From contig JAEKKN010000023.1 in the NCBI GenBank assembly GCA_019510305.1, forward strand, positions 1 to 64,000: a stretch of 64,000 bases of DNA. The letters run 5' to 3'. Positions within the stretch are counted from its first letter, which is position 1. Each line of letters starts with the position of its first letter. Below, one piece after another: positions 35,709-44,401 of this stretch. The stretch is from Microbacterium sp. (GTDB taxonomy: Bacteria; Actinomycetota; Actinomycetes; Actinomycetales; Microbacteriaceae). The notes beneath the pieces are model-generated. The model was not told where the DNA came from. It worked only from the letters and a program-made list of their open reading frames with translations, and did not search any database. The translations under genes and the position numbers were made by a program.

Positions 35709-36707
35709 CTACGGAGGGCGGATGCCGAAGGCACGAAGTCGCGCGCTGAGGATGTCAGGAGTTCGGATGTGCGAAGACTCCCAGCGGCCGAAGCCCCACC
35801 CGGTGACGCCGCGCACGGCATCCTCCCGTCGCTTCTCCGCCATCACAATATCCTCGATCGCGGCGCCGCCGGTCATGGTCGGATCGGAGTACTTGCCCCT
35901 GCCGTCGAACTCTCCGAAGCATCGTGACCGCTCGAATGCGAAGTCCAGCCAATAGGACTCGCCGTCCGGGCCGATGATGTGCTCCTGCAGCCTCACAGAC
36001 CGGAAACCGAGTCGGTGCAGCTGCAGGCGGCTCACGCTCTCGCCGGGGAGCTGCGCCCTGCCGTCCGCGAACGAGATCACCTCCCTCGCCTGGCGGATGC
36101 CACGAGTGGAGACGGCGTGAGCTCGCCCGGAGAGCACATCGCGCCAGGTTCCGGCGAGCGCGGCATCCTGGTGATGCCCGTCGATGACGGCGACGCGACG
36201 GAGGGCCGCATCGGCCGCGGCGATCGCCGCCTCTCGGTGCATCGTCGCGGTGATGTCGAGCACCGTGCGGTCGAGCGATGTGCAACGGATGCCGTCGATG
36301 GCCGTGATGTCCTCGGCGGGCACAGTGACGTCGTGCCAGTGGATGCCCATGCGATTGCGCGTGTGACGTCGTCCGTCGATGGCCGCGTGGACCTGTCGCG
36401 GCACCGTGCGGTACAACGGGAGACCATGCAGCACAGCCGCGGAAACCCCGATGAGCAACGGGCCCGGCGGTTCGGAGTTCATCTCCACGGCGACGACCTC
36501 GAGAAGGTGTCGTCCCTCGCTCCACAGGTCGTTCCAATCGTGTACGTGCACGTAGCGGCCTCGACGCACTCGGCGTGGCTCACCGGAGTCCACGCGCGCA
36601 CTCAACTCACGATCCGTCAGACCGGTCGCGCGCAGCTCATCGCGAGAGAGGAGCAGACCGCGTGCGGCGGGGACGGTGAGCGTGCGCATCAGCACATCAT
36701 TCGGCAT
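35709..36707 (-). CDS. AbiEi-like / DUF559 nuclease-fold protein
   Basis: 332-residue protein of a type abundant in actinobacteria. Residues ~15-60 (LLSRDELRATGLTDREL and RRVRRGRYVHV) resemble the winged-helix part of AbiEi antitoxins; the middle has GVSAAVLHGLPLY and IDGIRCTSLDRTVLDI; the C-terminus has GESVSRLQLHRLGF, YWLDFAFERSRCFGEFDGRG and KREDAV-like EKRREDAVRG, a DUF559/Vsr-like PD-(D/E)xK layout with Asp and Glu in LDFAF and GEFDG. No AbiEii toxin gene is adjacent. The gene is bracketed by two 78-bp palindromes in inverted orientation. Function not established; a nuclease or regulator is a guess. Confidence 0.78.
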   Translation of the reverse strand: MPNDVLMRTLTVPAARGLLLSRDELRATGLTDRELSARVDSGEPRRVRRGRYVHVHDWNDLWSEGRHLLEVVAVEMNSEPPGPLLIGVSAAVLHGLPLYRTVPRQVHAAIDGRRHTRNRMGIHWHDVTVPAEDITAIDGIRCTSLDRTVLDITATMHREAAIAAADAALRRVAVIDGHHQDAALAGTWRDVLSGRAHAVSTRGIRQAREVISFADGRAQLPGESVSRLQLHRLGFRSVRLQEHIIGPDGESYWLDFAFERSRCFGEFDGRGKYSDPTMTGGAAIEDIVMAEKRREDAVRGVTGWGFGRWESSHIRTPDILSARLRAFGIRPP

Positions 36708-36802
36708 CCGACCGGTCGCCGGTGTCCGTCAGCCGCATCCTGTGGATGCTTTCCGCTACCGACTCATCTGTGCAGGAGCAGTGCGCTCGCCCGTTGCATC
36801 GC

Positions 36803-36880
36803 CGACACCCCCACTTGTTGCCGATACCCCCACGTACTTGCGTGAATAGGTGGGGGTCTCGGCAACAGGTGGGGGTCTCG
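36803..36880 (-). repeat. 78-bp palindromic element B (inverted copy of A)
   Basis: Read on the minus strand it runs CGAGACCCCCACCTGTTGCC, then GAGACCCCCACCTATTCACG, and ends AACAAGTGGGGGTGTCG, matching element A position for position over the full length with substitutions mostly in the loop. It lies 96 bp upstream of the start of the AbiEi/DUF559-like gene. Confidence 0.9.
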
Positions 36881-36885
36881 ACAGA

Positions 36886-36911
36886 GGGGGAGGGGGAGGG
36901 GGAGGGGCGGG
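36886..36911 (+). other. Potential G-quadruplex run
   Basis: Five G-tracts separated by single bases: three runs of five G, one of four and one of three (G5-A-G5-A-G5-A-G4-C-G3). It lies 5 bp beyond the stop codon of the amidohydrolase gene, on that gene's template strand, and 6 bp from palindrome B. Such a run with 1-base loops is expected to form a very stable G-quadruplex, which could stop transcription of the minus-strand operon. Confidence 0.75.
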
Positions 36912-36915
36912 AACC

Positions 36916-38562
36916 TCAGCCCGAGTACACCTCGCGTCCGGCGAACCACGTCGACAGCACACGCGCGTCGATGATGCGGTCGGCGGGGCCCGCGACGGCA
37001 TCCCGGTCCAGCACGACGAAGTCGGCGGACTTGCCCACCGCGATCGATCCGGTCTCGGTGTCCAGGCCCATGGCCCGAGCGGCGTTGATCGTGAACACCG
37101 CGAGCGCCTCCTCCGCGGTGATCGCCTGCTCGAGCCACAGGGTCCCCGGCGCGCGCCCGAGAGGGTCGGCGCGGGTCACGAGTCCCTGCATCCCCTCGAG
37201 CGGGTTAGGGGACTCGCTCACCGGCCAGTCGGACCCGCCGGCGACGAGCCCACCCGCGTCGATGATCGAGCGGTTGGGCTGCGAGTGCTCTGCTCGGTCG
37301 CCGAGCACGGCGGCGAGGGCATCCGGGATGACGCCCGGGTACCAGATGAACGGCGAGATGTCGGCGCTCACACGGAGGTCGGCCAGGCGACGGATGTCGT
37401 CGTCGGCGAGGAACTGTCCGTGCGCGATCTGGAAGGGAGCGTCCGTGAAGCCCTCGGAGCGGAGGCGCTCGATCACATCGAGCAGCAGCCGCGCCGATCC
37501 GTCGCCCGTGGCGTGCACCTTGGCGCCGAGACCGCGCTCGGCCACCCGCCTGAGCCAGTCGTAGAGCTCGTCGAAGGACATCGTCGTGGTGCCGTGGAAG
37601 TGCGCGCCGTGCGCATCGTCCGGAAGATACGCGTCGATGAACAGCGCGGTCCGAGCCGGGGGCACGCCGTCGAGGAAGATCTTCACGAAATCCGGACGGT
37701 GATGCGTGGTTCGGAACTCCTCGCCGCGGTCGATCAGCGCGTCGCCGATCGTGTCGAATCCGAAGATCTCGTCGTTGATCGTGAGGCTCGAGACCACCCA
37801 GGCGTTCAGCTCGCCGGCCTCGTCGAGCGTCTTCAGGGCGCCGAGGATCTCGAGCGATGCCGCAGCATCCTGGAACGCCGTGACGCCGAAGCCGTTCAGC
37901 AGCTCCACGCCGCGCCGCGACGCCTGCCGATGCTGCTCGGTGGACAATCCGCCGGCGCGGGCGTGCGCCTGCGCGACCAGGACTCCGGCGGCCTCGAGGA
38001 GCACGCCGGTCGGCTCGCCGTCGACGGGGTCGAGCAGAGTCACGCCATCGGCCGGGATCGTCTCCTTCGCGATGCCCGCGAGTCGCAGCGCCTCGCTGTT
38101 CGCCCAGCGGTTGTGATGGCTGTCGTCCGAGAGCATGACCGGGCGTCCGCCGGCCGCCTCGTCCAGCCGCCGTCGCACCGCTGAGCTGTTCAGCTCGTCC
38201 ATGAGCGTGCTGGCCCAGGACCCGCCGGTGACCCAGGCGCCCTCGGGGAGCGTCGCTGCGCGATCCCGCACGAGATCCAAGATCTCGTCCAGACCGAGAG
38301 ACGTTCCGAAGGAGAGCTCGAACAGATCGGTCACCCCGGCGACCGCGTGGTGGTTGTGCACATCGACGAATCCGGGATACACGGCGGCACCGTCGAGATC
38401 GCGCACCTCGGTGCGCCGCCCGCGGAACGCCTCGATCTCCGACGCCGTGCCGACGGCGAGAATCCGACCATCGCCGACCGCGACCGCCTCGGCGAGAGGG
38501 TTCTCGAGGTCGACCGTGCGGACGGTCGCGCCTGTGAGGATGAGGTCGGCGATGGTCGTCAT
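36916..38562 (-). CDS. Amidohydrolase family protein, YtcJ-like
   Basis: 548-residue metal-dependent hydrolase of the Amidohydro_3/YtcJ group, cytoplasmic. The metal motif is in YPGFVDVHNHHAVAG; further metal/catalytic regions are LSDDSHHNRWANSEAL, KVHATGDGSARLLLD, QIAHGQFL and AGGSDWPV, ending with GSIAVGKSADFVVLDRD. It probably hydrolyses an amide or carbamate; the substrate is unknown. ATG 38562 lies 2 bp after the stop of the MoaF-like gene, and both follow the APC permease gene, forming one catabolic operon. The open frame upstream of 38562 is within the MoaF gene and is not coding. Confidence 0.9.
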   Translation of the reverse strand: MTTIADLILTGATVRTVDLENPLAEAVAVGDGRILAVGTASEIEAFRGRRTEVRDLDGAAVYPGFVDVHNHHAVAGVTDLFELSFGTSLGLDEILDLVRDRAATLPEGAWVTGGSWASTLMDELNSSAVRRRLDEAAGGRPVMLSDDSHHNRWANSEALRLAGIAKETIPADGVTLLDPVDGEPTGVLLEAAGVLVAQAHARAGGLSTEQHRQASRRGVELLNGFGVTAFQDAAASLEILGALKTLDEAGELNAWVVSSLTINDEIFGFDTIGDALIDRGEEFRTTHHRPDFVKIFLDGVPPARTALFIDAYLPDDAHGAHFHGTTTMSFDELYDWLRRVAERGLGAKVHATGDGSARLLLDVIERLRSEGFTDAPFQIAHGQFLADDDIRRLADLRVSADISPFIWYPGVIPDALAAVLGDRAEHSQPNRSIIDAGGLVAGGSDWPVSESPNPLEGMQGLVTRADPLGRAPGTLWLEQAITAEEALAVFTINAARAMGLDTETGSIAVGKSADFVVLDRDAVAGPADRIIDARVLSTWFAGREVYSG

Positions 38563-38564
38563 GT

Positions 38565-39404
38565 TCAGCGCTCCAGGGCGCGTGCCGGATCGTACTCGAC
38601 GGGGTGGACGGTGTTCGACAGCAGGCGTCCGTGGGCGCCGAAGGTGAAGTGCGTCGGGGCGGTGCCCGACTCGTCCCAGCCGAACAGCACGCCGTGCGAG
38701 CGGATCGCCTTCTGATCGCGGTGGTCGGCGATCGTCACCGAACCGCAGGGAATGACCTTCTCGCGCCAGGTGAAGACGTAGATGCCGGGGCGGACCTTCC
38801 ACACGGTGTTCGCGTCGGTGTCGGCGAGCCCCTGCTCGGGGCCGGCGAGGCACTGCCAGGTGTACCAGTGCGGCGACAGGTAGACGTGCTCGTACGCGTG
38901 GGTGCTGGAGTACACCCACAGCACGCGGCGGCCGATGAGCTCCTCGGTCGGGGCCGGCGCTTCGCCGCGCGTCTCGATGCCCTCGATCAACCCGGGAACG
39001 AAGACCATCTGCACGGCGGTCTTGCCGGGAGAGGCCTGCCCGAGGATCGAGATGACCGAGAGCGCGTGGCCGCTGGCGAGGTCGAGGATCAGGGTGACGG
39101 CCTCGTTCGGCAGGTACTTGTGGTGGAACTGCGCGTAGAACAGGTCGTCGGCGACCTCGATCACCTCGCAGTCGTCTGTGTCCTCTGCCGGGGCGGTCTC
39201 GTCGCCGGTTCCGGGTTCGTACTTCCAGCTGACGGTTCCGCGGCCGAACGTGTGCGTGACTCGGGTGCCGCGGTCATCGACCACGGTGAACGTGCGGCCG
39301 TCGAGCGCGTCGCTGAGCTCGGCCTTGCTGGCGTCGAAGCCCGGTGCGAGGCCGTCGAGCGGCAGCCAGGTGGAGGTGTCGGACAGGTTGACTACATCAG
39401 CCAT
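38565..39404 (-). CDS. MoaF-like protein (paralogue 1)
   Basis: 279-residue protein with both MoaF halves: an N-terminal calycin-like domain (about 20-130, with GRTFTVVDDRGTRVTHTFG) and a C-terminal domain with VYSSTHAYEHVYLSPHWYTW followed by QCLAGPEQGLADTD and YVFTWREKVIPCGSV. Despite the database name, the family belongs to monoamine-related catabolic loci and there are no molybdopterin genes here. Role unknown; perhaps binding or isomerising a pathway intermediate. It is encoded between the permease and amidohydrolase genes. A second copy is at 48845-49633. Confidence 0.85.
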   Translation of the reverse strand: MADVVNLSDTSTWLPLDGLAPGFDASKAELSDALDGRTFTVVDDRGTRVTHTFGRGTVSWKYEPGTGDETAPAEDTDDCEVIEVADDLFYAQFHHKYLPNEAVTLILDLASGHALSVISILGQASPGKTAVQMVFVPGLIEGIETRGEAPAPTEELIGRRVLWVYSSTHAYEHVYLSPHWYTWQCLAGPEQGLADTDANTVWKVRPGIYVFTWREKVIPCGSVTIADHRDQKAIRSHGVLFGWDESGTAPTHFTFGAHGRLLSNTVHPVEYDPARALER

Positions 39405-39465
39405 GAGGGTTCCTTCGTGGGTGGGGGTCGGATGCTGTGCGGTTCGGACGATGGGGCGAGGACGC

Positions 39466-40914
39466 TCAGCGCGTGCTGAACTTCTCGAGGTCGGTGGCGA
39501 GGCCGTCGTACACGGCCGGCCGAGACTTCTTCAGGTAGACGCCGTACACGATGCCGCCGATCACGGCGAGCACCAGAAGCAGCGGCATGAGGCGGATGGC
39601 GAGCTCCTGCGAGCCGGCGACGATGTCGAAGTTCACGACCGCGAGGATCGAGATCGCCGCGATGCCGAGGAAACCGATTCCGGGGGCGATGAAGGTGCTC
39701 CACCACCTCGGGTCGCCCTTGCGGCGGAAGTACACGACGATCGAGATCGCGGCGAGGCCCTGCAGGATCAGGACGCTCAGGGTTCCGAATCCGAGCATCG
39801 CCGGCACCAGCGTGACGATCGGATCGGCTCCCGCGATCGCGAAGATGATCGCGACGACGGCGGCGAACGACGCCTGCACGATGCCGGCGAGCTGCGGGGC
39901 TCCGCTCGCGCGGGTGCGGGCGAGAGCCTGGGGCAGAATCCGGGCGCGGCCGAGCGAGTACAGGTAGCGGCTCGCCGAGTTGTGGAAGGCGAGCATCGCG
40001 GCGAACAGGCTCACCAGCAGCAGGATCATCATGACCGTCGTGAGGGGCCCACCGAGGTACTGCTGCGACAGCGTGAAGATGAGGTCGCCGGTCGGCAGAT
40101 GCTCCAGGGCCGTGGCCTGCGCCTGGGCGACGCCGGTCGCGCTGACGACGGCCCACGTCGTGACACCGAGGATGACGCCGATCGCGATGATCGCGGTGTA
40201 GGTGGCACGCGGGATCGTGCGCAGCGGCTGCTTGGCTTCTTCGCTGAACAGCGCGGTGGCCTCGAACCCCAGGAAGCCGGTCGCGGCGAGGAGCATGCCG
40301 ATCGGCAGCGATCCCGAGAACACGGCCTCCGGGCTGAACGCGGCCACGTCGTAGCCGGTCTGCACCAGCACCGACACATCGAAGACGACGAGCATCAACG
40401 TCTCGAGCACGAGGCACACGCCGAGCACCTTCGACGAGAAGTCGACGCCGATGCGTGCCAGCACGAAGCAGACGACGATCGACGCGAGCCCCCAGATCAG
40501 CCAGTGCACGTCGAGTCCGGTGAGGTCGCGGATGATCGTCTGCATGAAGAAGCCGCTCGTGCCGATCGTGCCGACGACGAAGAAGTTGTAGCCGAGGGTC
40601 GCGATGAGTCCCGCGATGAGACCGCCGGTGCGGCCGAGGCCCTTCACCACGAAGGCGTAGAAGCCGCCGGCGTTGACCAGTTGCTTCGACATCTGCGCGT
40701 AGCCGATCGCGAAGAGCAGGAGGATCCCCGCGACGAGGAAGAAGGACATCGGAGTGCCGCCGCCGTTGCCGAGTGCGACAGCCAGTGAGGCGACGACGAC
40801 GATGCCGGTCAGCGGTGCGACGGCCGCCAGCACGAGGAAGACGATCCCGGCGACGCCCAGGGCACCGGGACGAAGAGCGGTGTGCTCGGTGGGCGGTGCG
40901 ATCGAATCAGCCAC
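39466..40914 (-). CDS. APC family amino acid/amine permease
   Basis: 482-residue transporter with about twelve membrane segments. The first has the APC signature GALGVAGIVFLVLAAVAPLT; TM6 region has LAATGFLGFEATALFSEEAK. It likely imports the amine, amide or amino acid acted on by the amidohydrolase encoded downstream. GTG 40914 is preceded by AAAGGAG, six bases away; the frame extends 18 codons further without a binding site. Head of the operon APC-MoaF-amidohydrolase; divergent from the SDR genes over 198 bp with no clear operator. Confidence 0.9.
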   Translation of the reverse strand: MADSIAPPTEHTALRPGALGVAGIVFLVLAAVAPLTGIVVVASLAVALGNGGGTPMSFFLVAGILLLFAIGYAQMSKQLVNAGGFYAFVVKGLGRTGGLIAGLIATLGYNFFVVGTIGTSGFFMQTIIRDLTGLDVHWLIWGLASIVVCFVLARIGVDFSSKVLGVCLVLETLMLVVFDVSVLVQTGYDVAAFSPEAVFSGSLPIGMLLAATGFLGFEATALFSEEAKQPLRTIPRATYTAIIAIGVILGVTTWAVVSATGVAQAQATALEHLPTGDLIFTLSQQYLGGPLTTVMMILLLVSLFAAMLAFHNSASRYLYSLGRARILPQALARTRASGAPQLAGIVQASFAAVVAIIFAIAGADPIVTLVPAMLGFGTLSVLILQGLAAISIVVYFRRKGDPRWWSTFIAPGIGFLGIAAISILAVVNFDIVAGSQELAIRLMPLLLVLAVIGGIVYGVYLKKSRPAVYDGLATDLEKFSTR

Positions 40915-41112
40915 GGCGACTCCTTTGTTCGGTGACGGCCGTGGGTTCGGAGAGCCTGCGCACGGCATCGACGACGAGGGGATCGTCGATAGAGCGAGTC
41001 TGCTCCGACGGCACTCGTCGCGCTTGACGCTGAGCGAAGGACGATGGTGCCAGGGTGCACAGCAGCGTCGCGGAGATAGGGGCGAGTGGATGCCGGGTAG
41101 CAGGATGACGGC

Positions 41113-41847
41113 ATGGATCTGCAGCTGCGCGGTACGAGCGCCCTCGTCACGGGCGCCGGGAGCGGCATCGGTCGCGCCGTGGCGTCGGCGCTCGCCGCGG
41201 AAGGCGTGCGGGTCGTGCTCCTCGACCGCGACGAGAGCGCCGTGCGCGATGCTGCCCGCTCGTGCCCGGATTCGATCGTCCTCGTCGCCGACGTCACCGA
41301 CGAGGAGCAGACGTCCTCAGCACTCGTCTCTCTGGAGCGCCTGGATGCCGTGGTCTGCTGCGCCGGTATCTCCGGTCCCGTCGGCTCGGGCATAGAGGAG
41401 ATCTCGCTCGGGGAATGGAACGCGGTCTTCGCCGTCAACGTCACGGGTCCCTTCCTCGTGCTGCGCCACGCGCTTCCTGCCCTGAGAGCGGCCGGCGCGG
41501 CATCCGTCGTCCTGGTATCCAGCGACTCCGCCTTCGTCGCCTCGCCGGGGATGGCGCCGTACTGCGCCTCGAAGGCGGCGCTCGTGCAGTTCGCGCGAGC
41601 CCTCTCCGTCGATCTCGCAGGCACCGGCATCCGGGTGAATACCGTCGCACCTTCGGTGGTCGACACTCCGATGAGCCGAGGCGATCTCGGCGACGCCGCG
41701 TTCGACGCGGCGGATTTCCCCGTGCAGACGGCAGACGAGGTGGCCGCCCACGTGGCCTATCTGGTGTCGCCGCGCAGTCGCGCGGTCAACGGAACCACCC
41801 TTCTCAGCGACTTCGGGTACACCGCCCGGTCGGGATTTCCCGCTTAG
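41113..41847 (+). CDS. Short-chain dehydrogenase/reductase 1
   Basis: 244-residue SDR. The NAD(P) motif is VTGAGSGIGRAVASAL, with ADVTDEEQ for the adenine ring, the NAG-like CCAGISGPVG, the catalytic Ser in VLVSSDSAFVASPGM and YxxxK in MAPYCASKAALVQFA. The Asp after the second strand (LLDRDESA) points to NAD rather than NADP. 31 bp before a second SDR gene. Substrate unknown; a hydroxylated intermediate of the neighbouring pathway is likely. Confidence 0.9.
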   Translation: MDLQLRGTSALVTGAGSGIGRAVASALAAEGVRVVLLDRDESAVRDAARSCPDSIVLVADVTDEEQTSSALVSLERLDAVVCCAGISGPVGSGIEEISLGEWNAVFAVNVTGPFLVLRHALPALRAAGAASVVLVSSDSAFVASPGMAPYCASKAALVQFARALSVDLAGTGIRVNTVAPSVVDTPMSRGDLGDAAFDAADFPVQTADEVAAHVAYLVSPRSRAVNGTTLLSDFGYTARSGFPA

Positions 41848-41878
41848 CGCGCACGCGCCGAACAGACAGGAGCAGCAC

Positions 41879-42694
41879 ATGGGACTCGCAGTGGGATCGA
41901 CGGTCTCGGGACGCGTCGTCGTCATCACCGGAGGGGGCACCGGCATCGGCGCCGCGATCGCCGAGCGGTATGCGGCCGAAGGCGCACACGTCGTCGTGGT
42001 GGGTCGCCGACCGGAGCCGCTAGAACGGGTCGCGAAGGCGGTCGGGGCGAGGACGATCGCGGCGGATGCGGCGGACACGGCCTCTGCGAAGGCCGCCGTC
42101 GCCGAGGTTCTCGCGACGTTCGGGCGCCTCGACGTGCTGGTCGCGAACGCCGGAGGCCACGGGTTCTCGCCCGTCGGCGAGACGGATGACGCGGGGTGGG
42201 AAGCAGCGATCCGCGCCAACCTCACCACCGCCTTCATCATGGCGCGCGAGGCGCTGCCGGCGCTCTTGGAGTCGAAGGGGCAGATCGTGATCGTGTCGTC
42301 TCTCGCGGGACTCTTCGCTGGCCCCTCGGTCGCCGGCTACACCGTGGGCAAGCACGCTCTGATCGGCCTCACCCGCACCCTCGCCCGCGACTACGGCAAG
42401 CACGGCGTGCGCGTGAACGCCGTCTGCCCCGGGTGGGTGCAGACGCCGATGGCCGACGAGGAGATGGACGAGTTCGCCTCGCACGCGGGTCTCGTCTCCC
42501 GCGAAGAGGCGTATGCGGCGGTCACCGCCGATGTGCCGCTGCGACGACCGGCGCGCCCGGCCGAGATCGCCTCGGTCGTGCGGTTCCTGGGCTCGGGGGA
42601 GTCGTCGTACATCACCGGCTCTGTGATCGTCGCCGACGGCGGCTCGCACGTCGTGGACGTTCCGACCATCGCGTTTGATCACGCCGGGATGTAG
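41879..42694 (+). CDS. Short-chain dehydrogenase/reductase 2
   Basis: 271-residue SDR with VITGGGTGIGAAIAERYA, an Arg-containing second loop VVGRRPEPLERVA (fitting NADP), NAGGHGFSPVGET, the Ser in IVIVSSLAGLFAGPS and the active-site YTVGKHALIGLTRTLA. The C-terminus YITGSVIVADGGSHVVDVP is typical. Complete, with ATG 41879 behind AGGAGCAGCAC. Probably co-transcribed with SDR 1. Confidence 0.9.
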   Translation: MGLAVGSTVSGRVVVITGGGTGIGAAIAERYAAEGAHVVVVGRRPEPLERVAKAVGARTIAADAADTASAKAAVAEVLATFGRLDVLVANAGGHGFSPVGETDDAGWEAAIRANLTTAFIMAREALPALLESKGQIVIVSSLAGLFAGPSVAGYTVGKHALIGLTRTLARDYGKHGVRVNAVCPGWVQTPMADEEMDEFASHAGLVSREEAYAAVTADVPLRRPARPAEIASVVRFLGSGESSYITGSVIVADGGSHVVDVPTIAFDHAGM

Positions 42695-42777
42695 CGCCGC
42701 GAGGTCGCGTTCCCGGGTTCCTGGGCGGTCTGGACCCGGGTTCGGTCACGCGTCGGGCGGGTTCGGTGGAGGCATGG

Positions 42778-42867
42778 CCGCCGGATGTGTGACTGGAGCG
42801 CAGAGACGGTCACGGTTCAGGCGGCTTCCGCTGGGCTGAGTCGCCAGACGTGTGACTGGGGTGCGGA
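42778..42867 (+). repeat. Direct repeat pair, CGTGTGACTGG type
   Basis: CGCCGGATGTGTGACTGGAG (from 42779) and CGCCAGACGTGTGACTGGGG (from 42842) share GTGTGACTGG and flanking bases, about 62 bp apart. They lie in the 247-bp gap between the convergent SDR 2 and HAD genes, which also holds two CCCGGGTTC words (42711 and 42735 regions). No gene is visible in this gap. Confidence 0.6.
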
Positions 42868-42941
42868 ACTGGCCGCTGCCGGGGTGCCTTCGGCCGGGCC
42901 GCGAGATGTCCGCGACCAATGCCAGGGCGCTTGCGGCGGGC

Positions 42942-43592
42942 TCAGCCGACCGTGAGCTCGAACCCGTCGGCGGTCGCGACGACGGCCACCTGAGTGAGGT
43001 CGTCGACGTGGTGTTCGGGAGAGTGTGCGACCGCGTGCGCACCGACGCCGATCACACGCATGCCCGCAGCGTGGGCGGCCTGGATGCCGGCACCCGAGTC
43101 CTCGAAGACGATGCAGTCGGCCGGGTCGACGCCGAGCGTCTTCGCACCCAGCAGGAACCCTTCGGGGTCGGGCTTCGAGCGCGTCACGTTCTCGGCGGTC
43201 ACCGCGGTCGTCGGCACGACGAGATCCGCGGCGCCCATGCGGGCATTCATCAGCCGCAGGTCGGCCGACGTCACGATCGCGTGCGCGTGGGGCCGGAGCG
43301 CCTCGAGCAGCACGTCTGCTCCGGCGATCGCGACGACGCCGTCGACGTCCTTCGCCTCGTTCGCGAGCATCGAGGCGTTCTCGGCGATGTTGATGGCGTG
43401 ATCGCGCTCGGGCAGCATGATCGCCATGCTCTGGTGACCCTGGCGCCCGTGGATGACGCTGAGCACGTGCGCGGGATCGAGTCCGTGCGGCTCTGCCCAC
43501 GCCAGCCAGATGCGCTCGACGGCGGCCGTCGAATCGACGAGGGTCCCGTCCATGTCGAGGAGGACGGCGCGGGCGTGGACGGTCTCGGTCAT
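42942..43592 (-). CDS. HAD superfamily phosphatase
   Basis: 216-residue HAD-IA hydrolase. Motif I is LLDMDGTLVDSTAAVE, motif II AIVTSADLRLM, motif III SKPDPEGFLLGA and motif IV VFEDSGAGIQAA; the cap is the small helical type of sugar and glycerol phosphatases. Substrate probably a sugar phosphate or polyol phosphate. Lies 117 bp after the ABC importer genes on the same strand and may be in their transcript. Confidence 0.88.
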   Translation of the reverse strand: MTETVHARAVLLDMDGTLVDSTAAVERIWLAWAEPHGLDPAHVLSVIHGRQGHQSMAIMLPERDHAINIAENASMLANEAKDVDGVVAIAGADVLLEALRPHAHAIVTSADLRLMNARMGAADLVVPTTAVTAENVTRSKPDPEGFLLGAKTLGVDPADCIVFEDSGAGIQAAHAAGMRVIGVGAHAVAHSPEHHVDDLTQVAVVATADGFELTVG

Positions 43593-43708
43593 GCTCTCAG
43601 GCTAGCGTCCCGGGCTGAGCGCCCCTGCGGAGCTTCCCGTGCGAGAATCGTCGCCCCGAGAGCTGCGCAGGACGGCGATCCCCGTGACATGAACGGATAC
43701 TGATCCGC

Positions 43709-44401
43709 TCAGCCGCCGAGATACGCGCGGTGCAGCAACTCGGGATCGGACTTGAGCTGCTCCGACGTCCCCTGGAACGAGACCTGACCGCCGGCGACGA
43801 CGACGGCCTCGCGGGCGAGGCTCAGCGCGAGCTGGGTGAACTGCTCGACCAGCAGCACGCCGACGCCCGACTCGGCGATGGACTTCACGATCGGCATGAG
43901 CCGCATGAAGACCACGGGGGCAAGGCCCAGCGACATCTCGTCGATCAGCAGCACACGTGGTTTCGCCGCGAAGGCCCGTGCGAGCACGACCATCTGCTGC
44001 TCACCGCCCGACAGCAGCGCTGTCGGCGAGTCGATCCGCTTCTCGAGTTCGGGGAACTGCTCGAGCGCGGCGTCCAGCTCAGCCGGAGTCCGCGCGGTGA
44101 GCGAGATGTTCTCGCGCACCGTCAGCGATGGGAACACCGCCCGGCCCTGCTCGATGTGCACGATCCCGCGGCGGGCACGGGCGACGCGCGAGAGCTTGTC
44201 GATGGCCTCGCCGTCGAGGGTGAGCGTGCCGGCGGAGTGCGGAGTCACCCCCGACACGGACTCGATCAGACTGGTCTTGCCCGCGCCGTTCGGCCCGACG
44301 AGCGCGAGCACCTCTCCGCCGCGCACGGTGAGCGACACGTCGGAGATCACCGGCCCAGCTCCACGGCTGACGGTCACGCCGTCCAGGACGAGTTCACTCA
44401 T
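43709..44401 (-). CDS. livF: Branched-chain amino acid type ABC importer, ATPase LivF
   Basis: 230-residue ATPase. Walker A is VGPNGAGKTSLIESV, the signature LSGGEQQMVVLARAF, Walker B VLLIDEMSLGLAP; the LivF mark is IVHIEQGRAVFPSLTV, where relatives have VPEGR. ATG 44401 overlaps the upstream stop as ATGA. Last transporter gene of the operon substrate-binding protein, LivH, fused LivM-LivG, LivF. The solute may be an aromatic or amide compound rather than leucine, given the neighbours. Confidence 0.9.
   Translation of the reverse strand: MSELVLDGVTVSRGAGPVISDVSLTVRGGEVLALVGPNGAGKTSLIESVSGVTPHSAGTLTLDGEAIDKLSRVARARRGIVHIEQGRAVFPSLTVRENISLTARTPAELDAALEQFPELEKRIDSPTALLSGGEQQMVVLARAFAAKPRVLLIDEMSLGLAPVVFMRLMPIVKSIAESGVGVLLVEQFTQLALSLAREAVVVAGGQVSFQGTSEQLKSDPELLHRAYLGG

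Noticed and set aside
35709..36707. AbiE toxin-antitoxin system
   Set aside because: Only the AbiEi-like helix-turn-helix is suggested; no AbiEii nucleotidyltransferase gene is adjacent on either side.
35581..36880. CRISPR-like repeats
   Set aside because: Only two palindromes in inverted orientation with a gene between them; no regular spacers and no cas genes.
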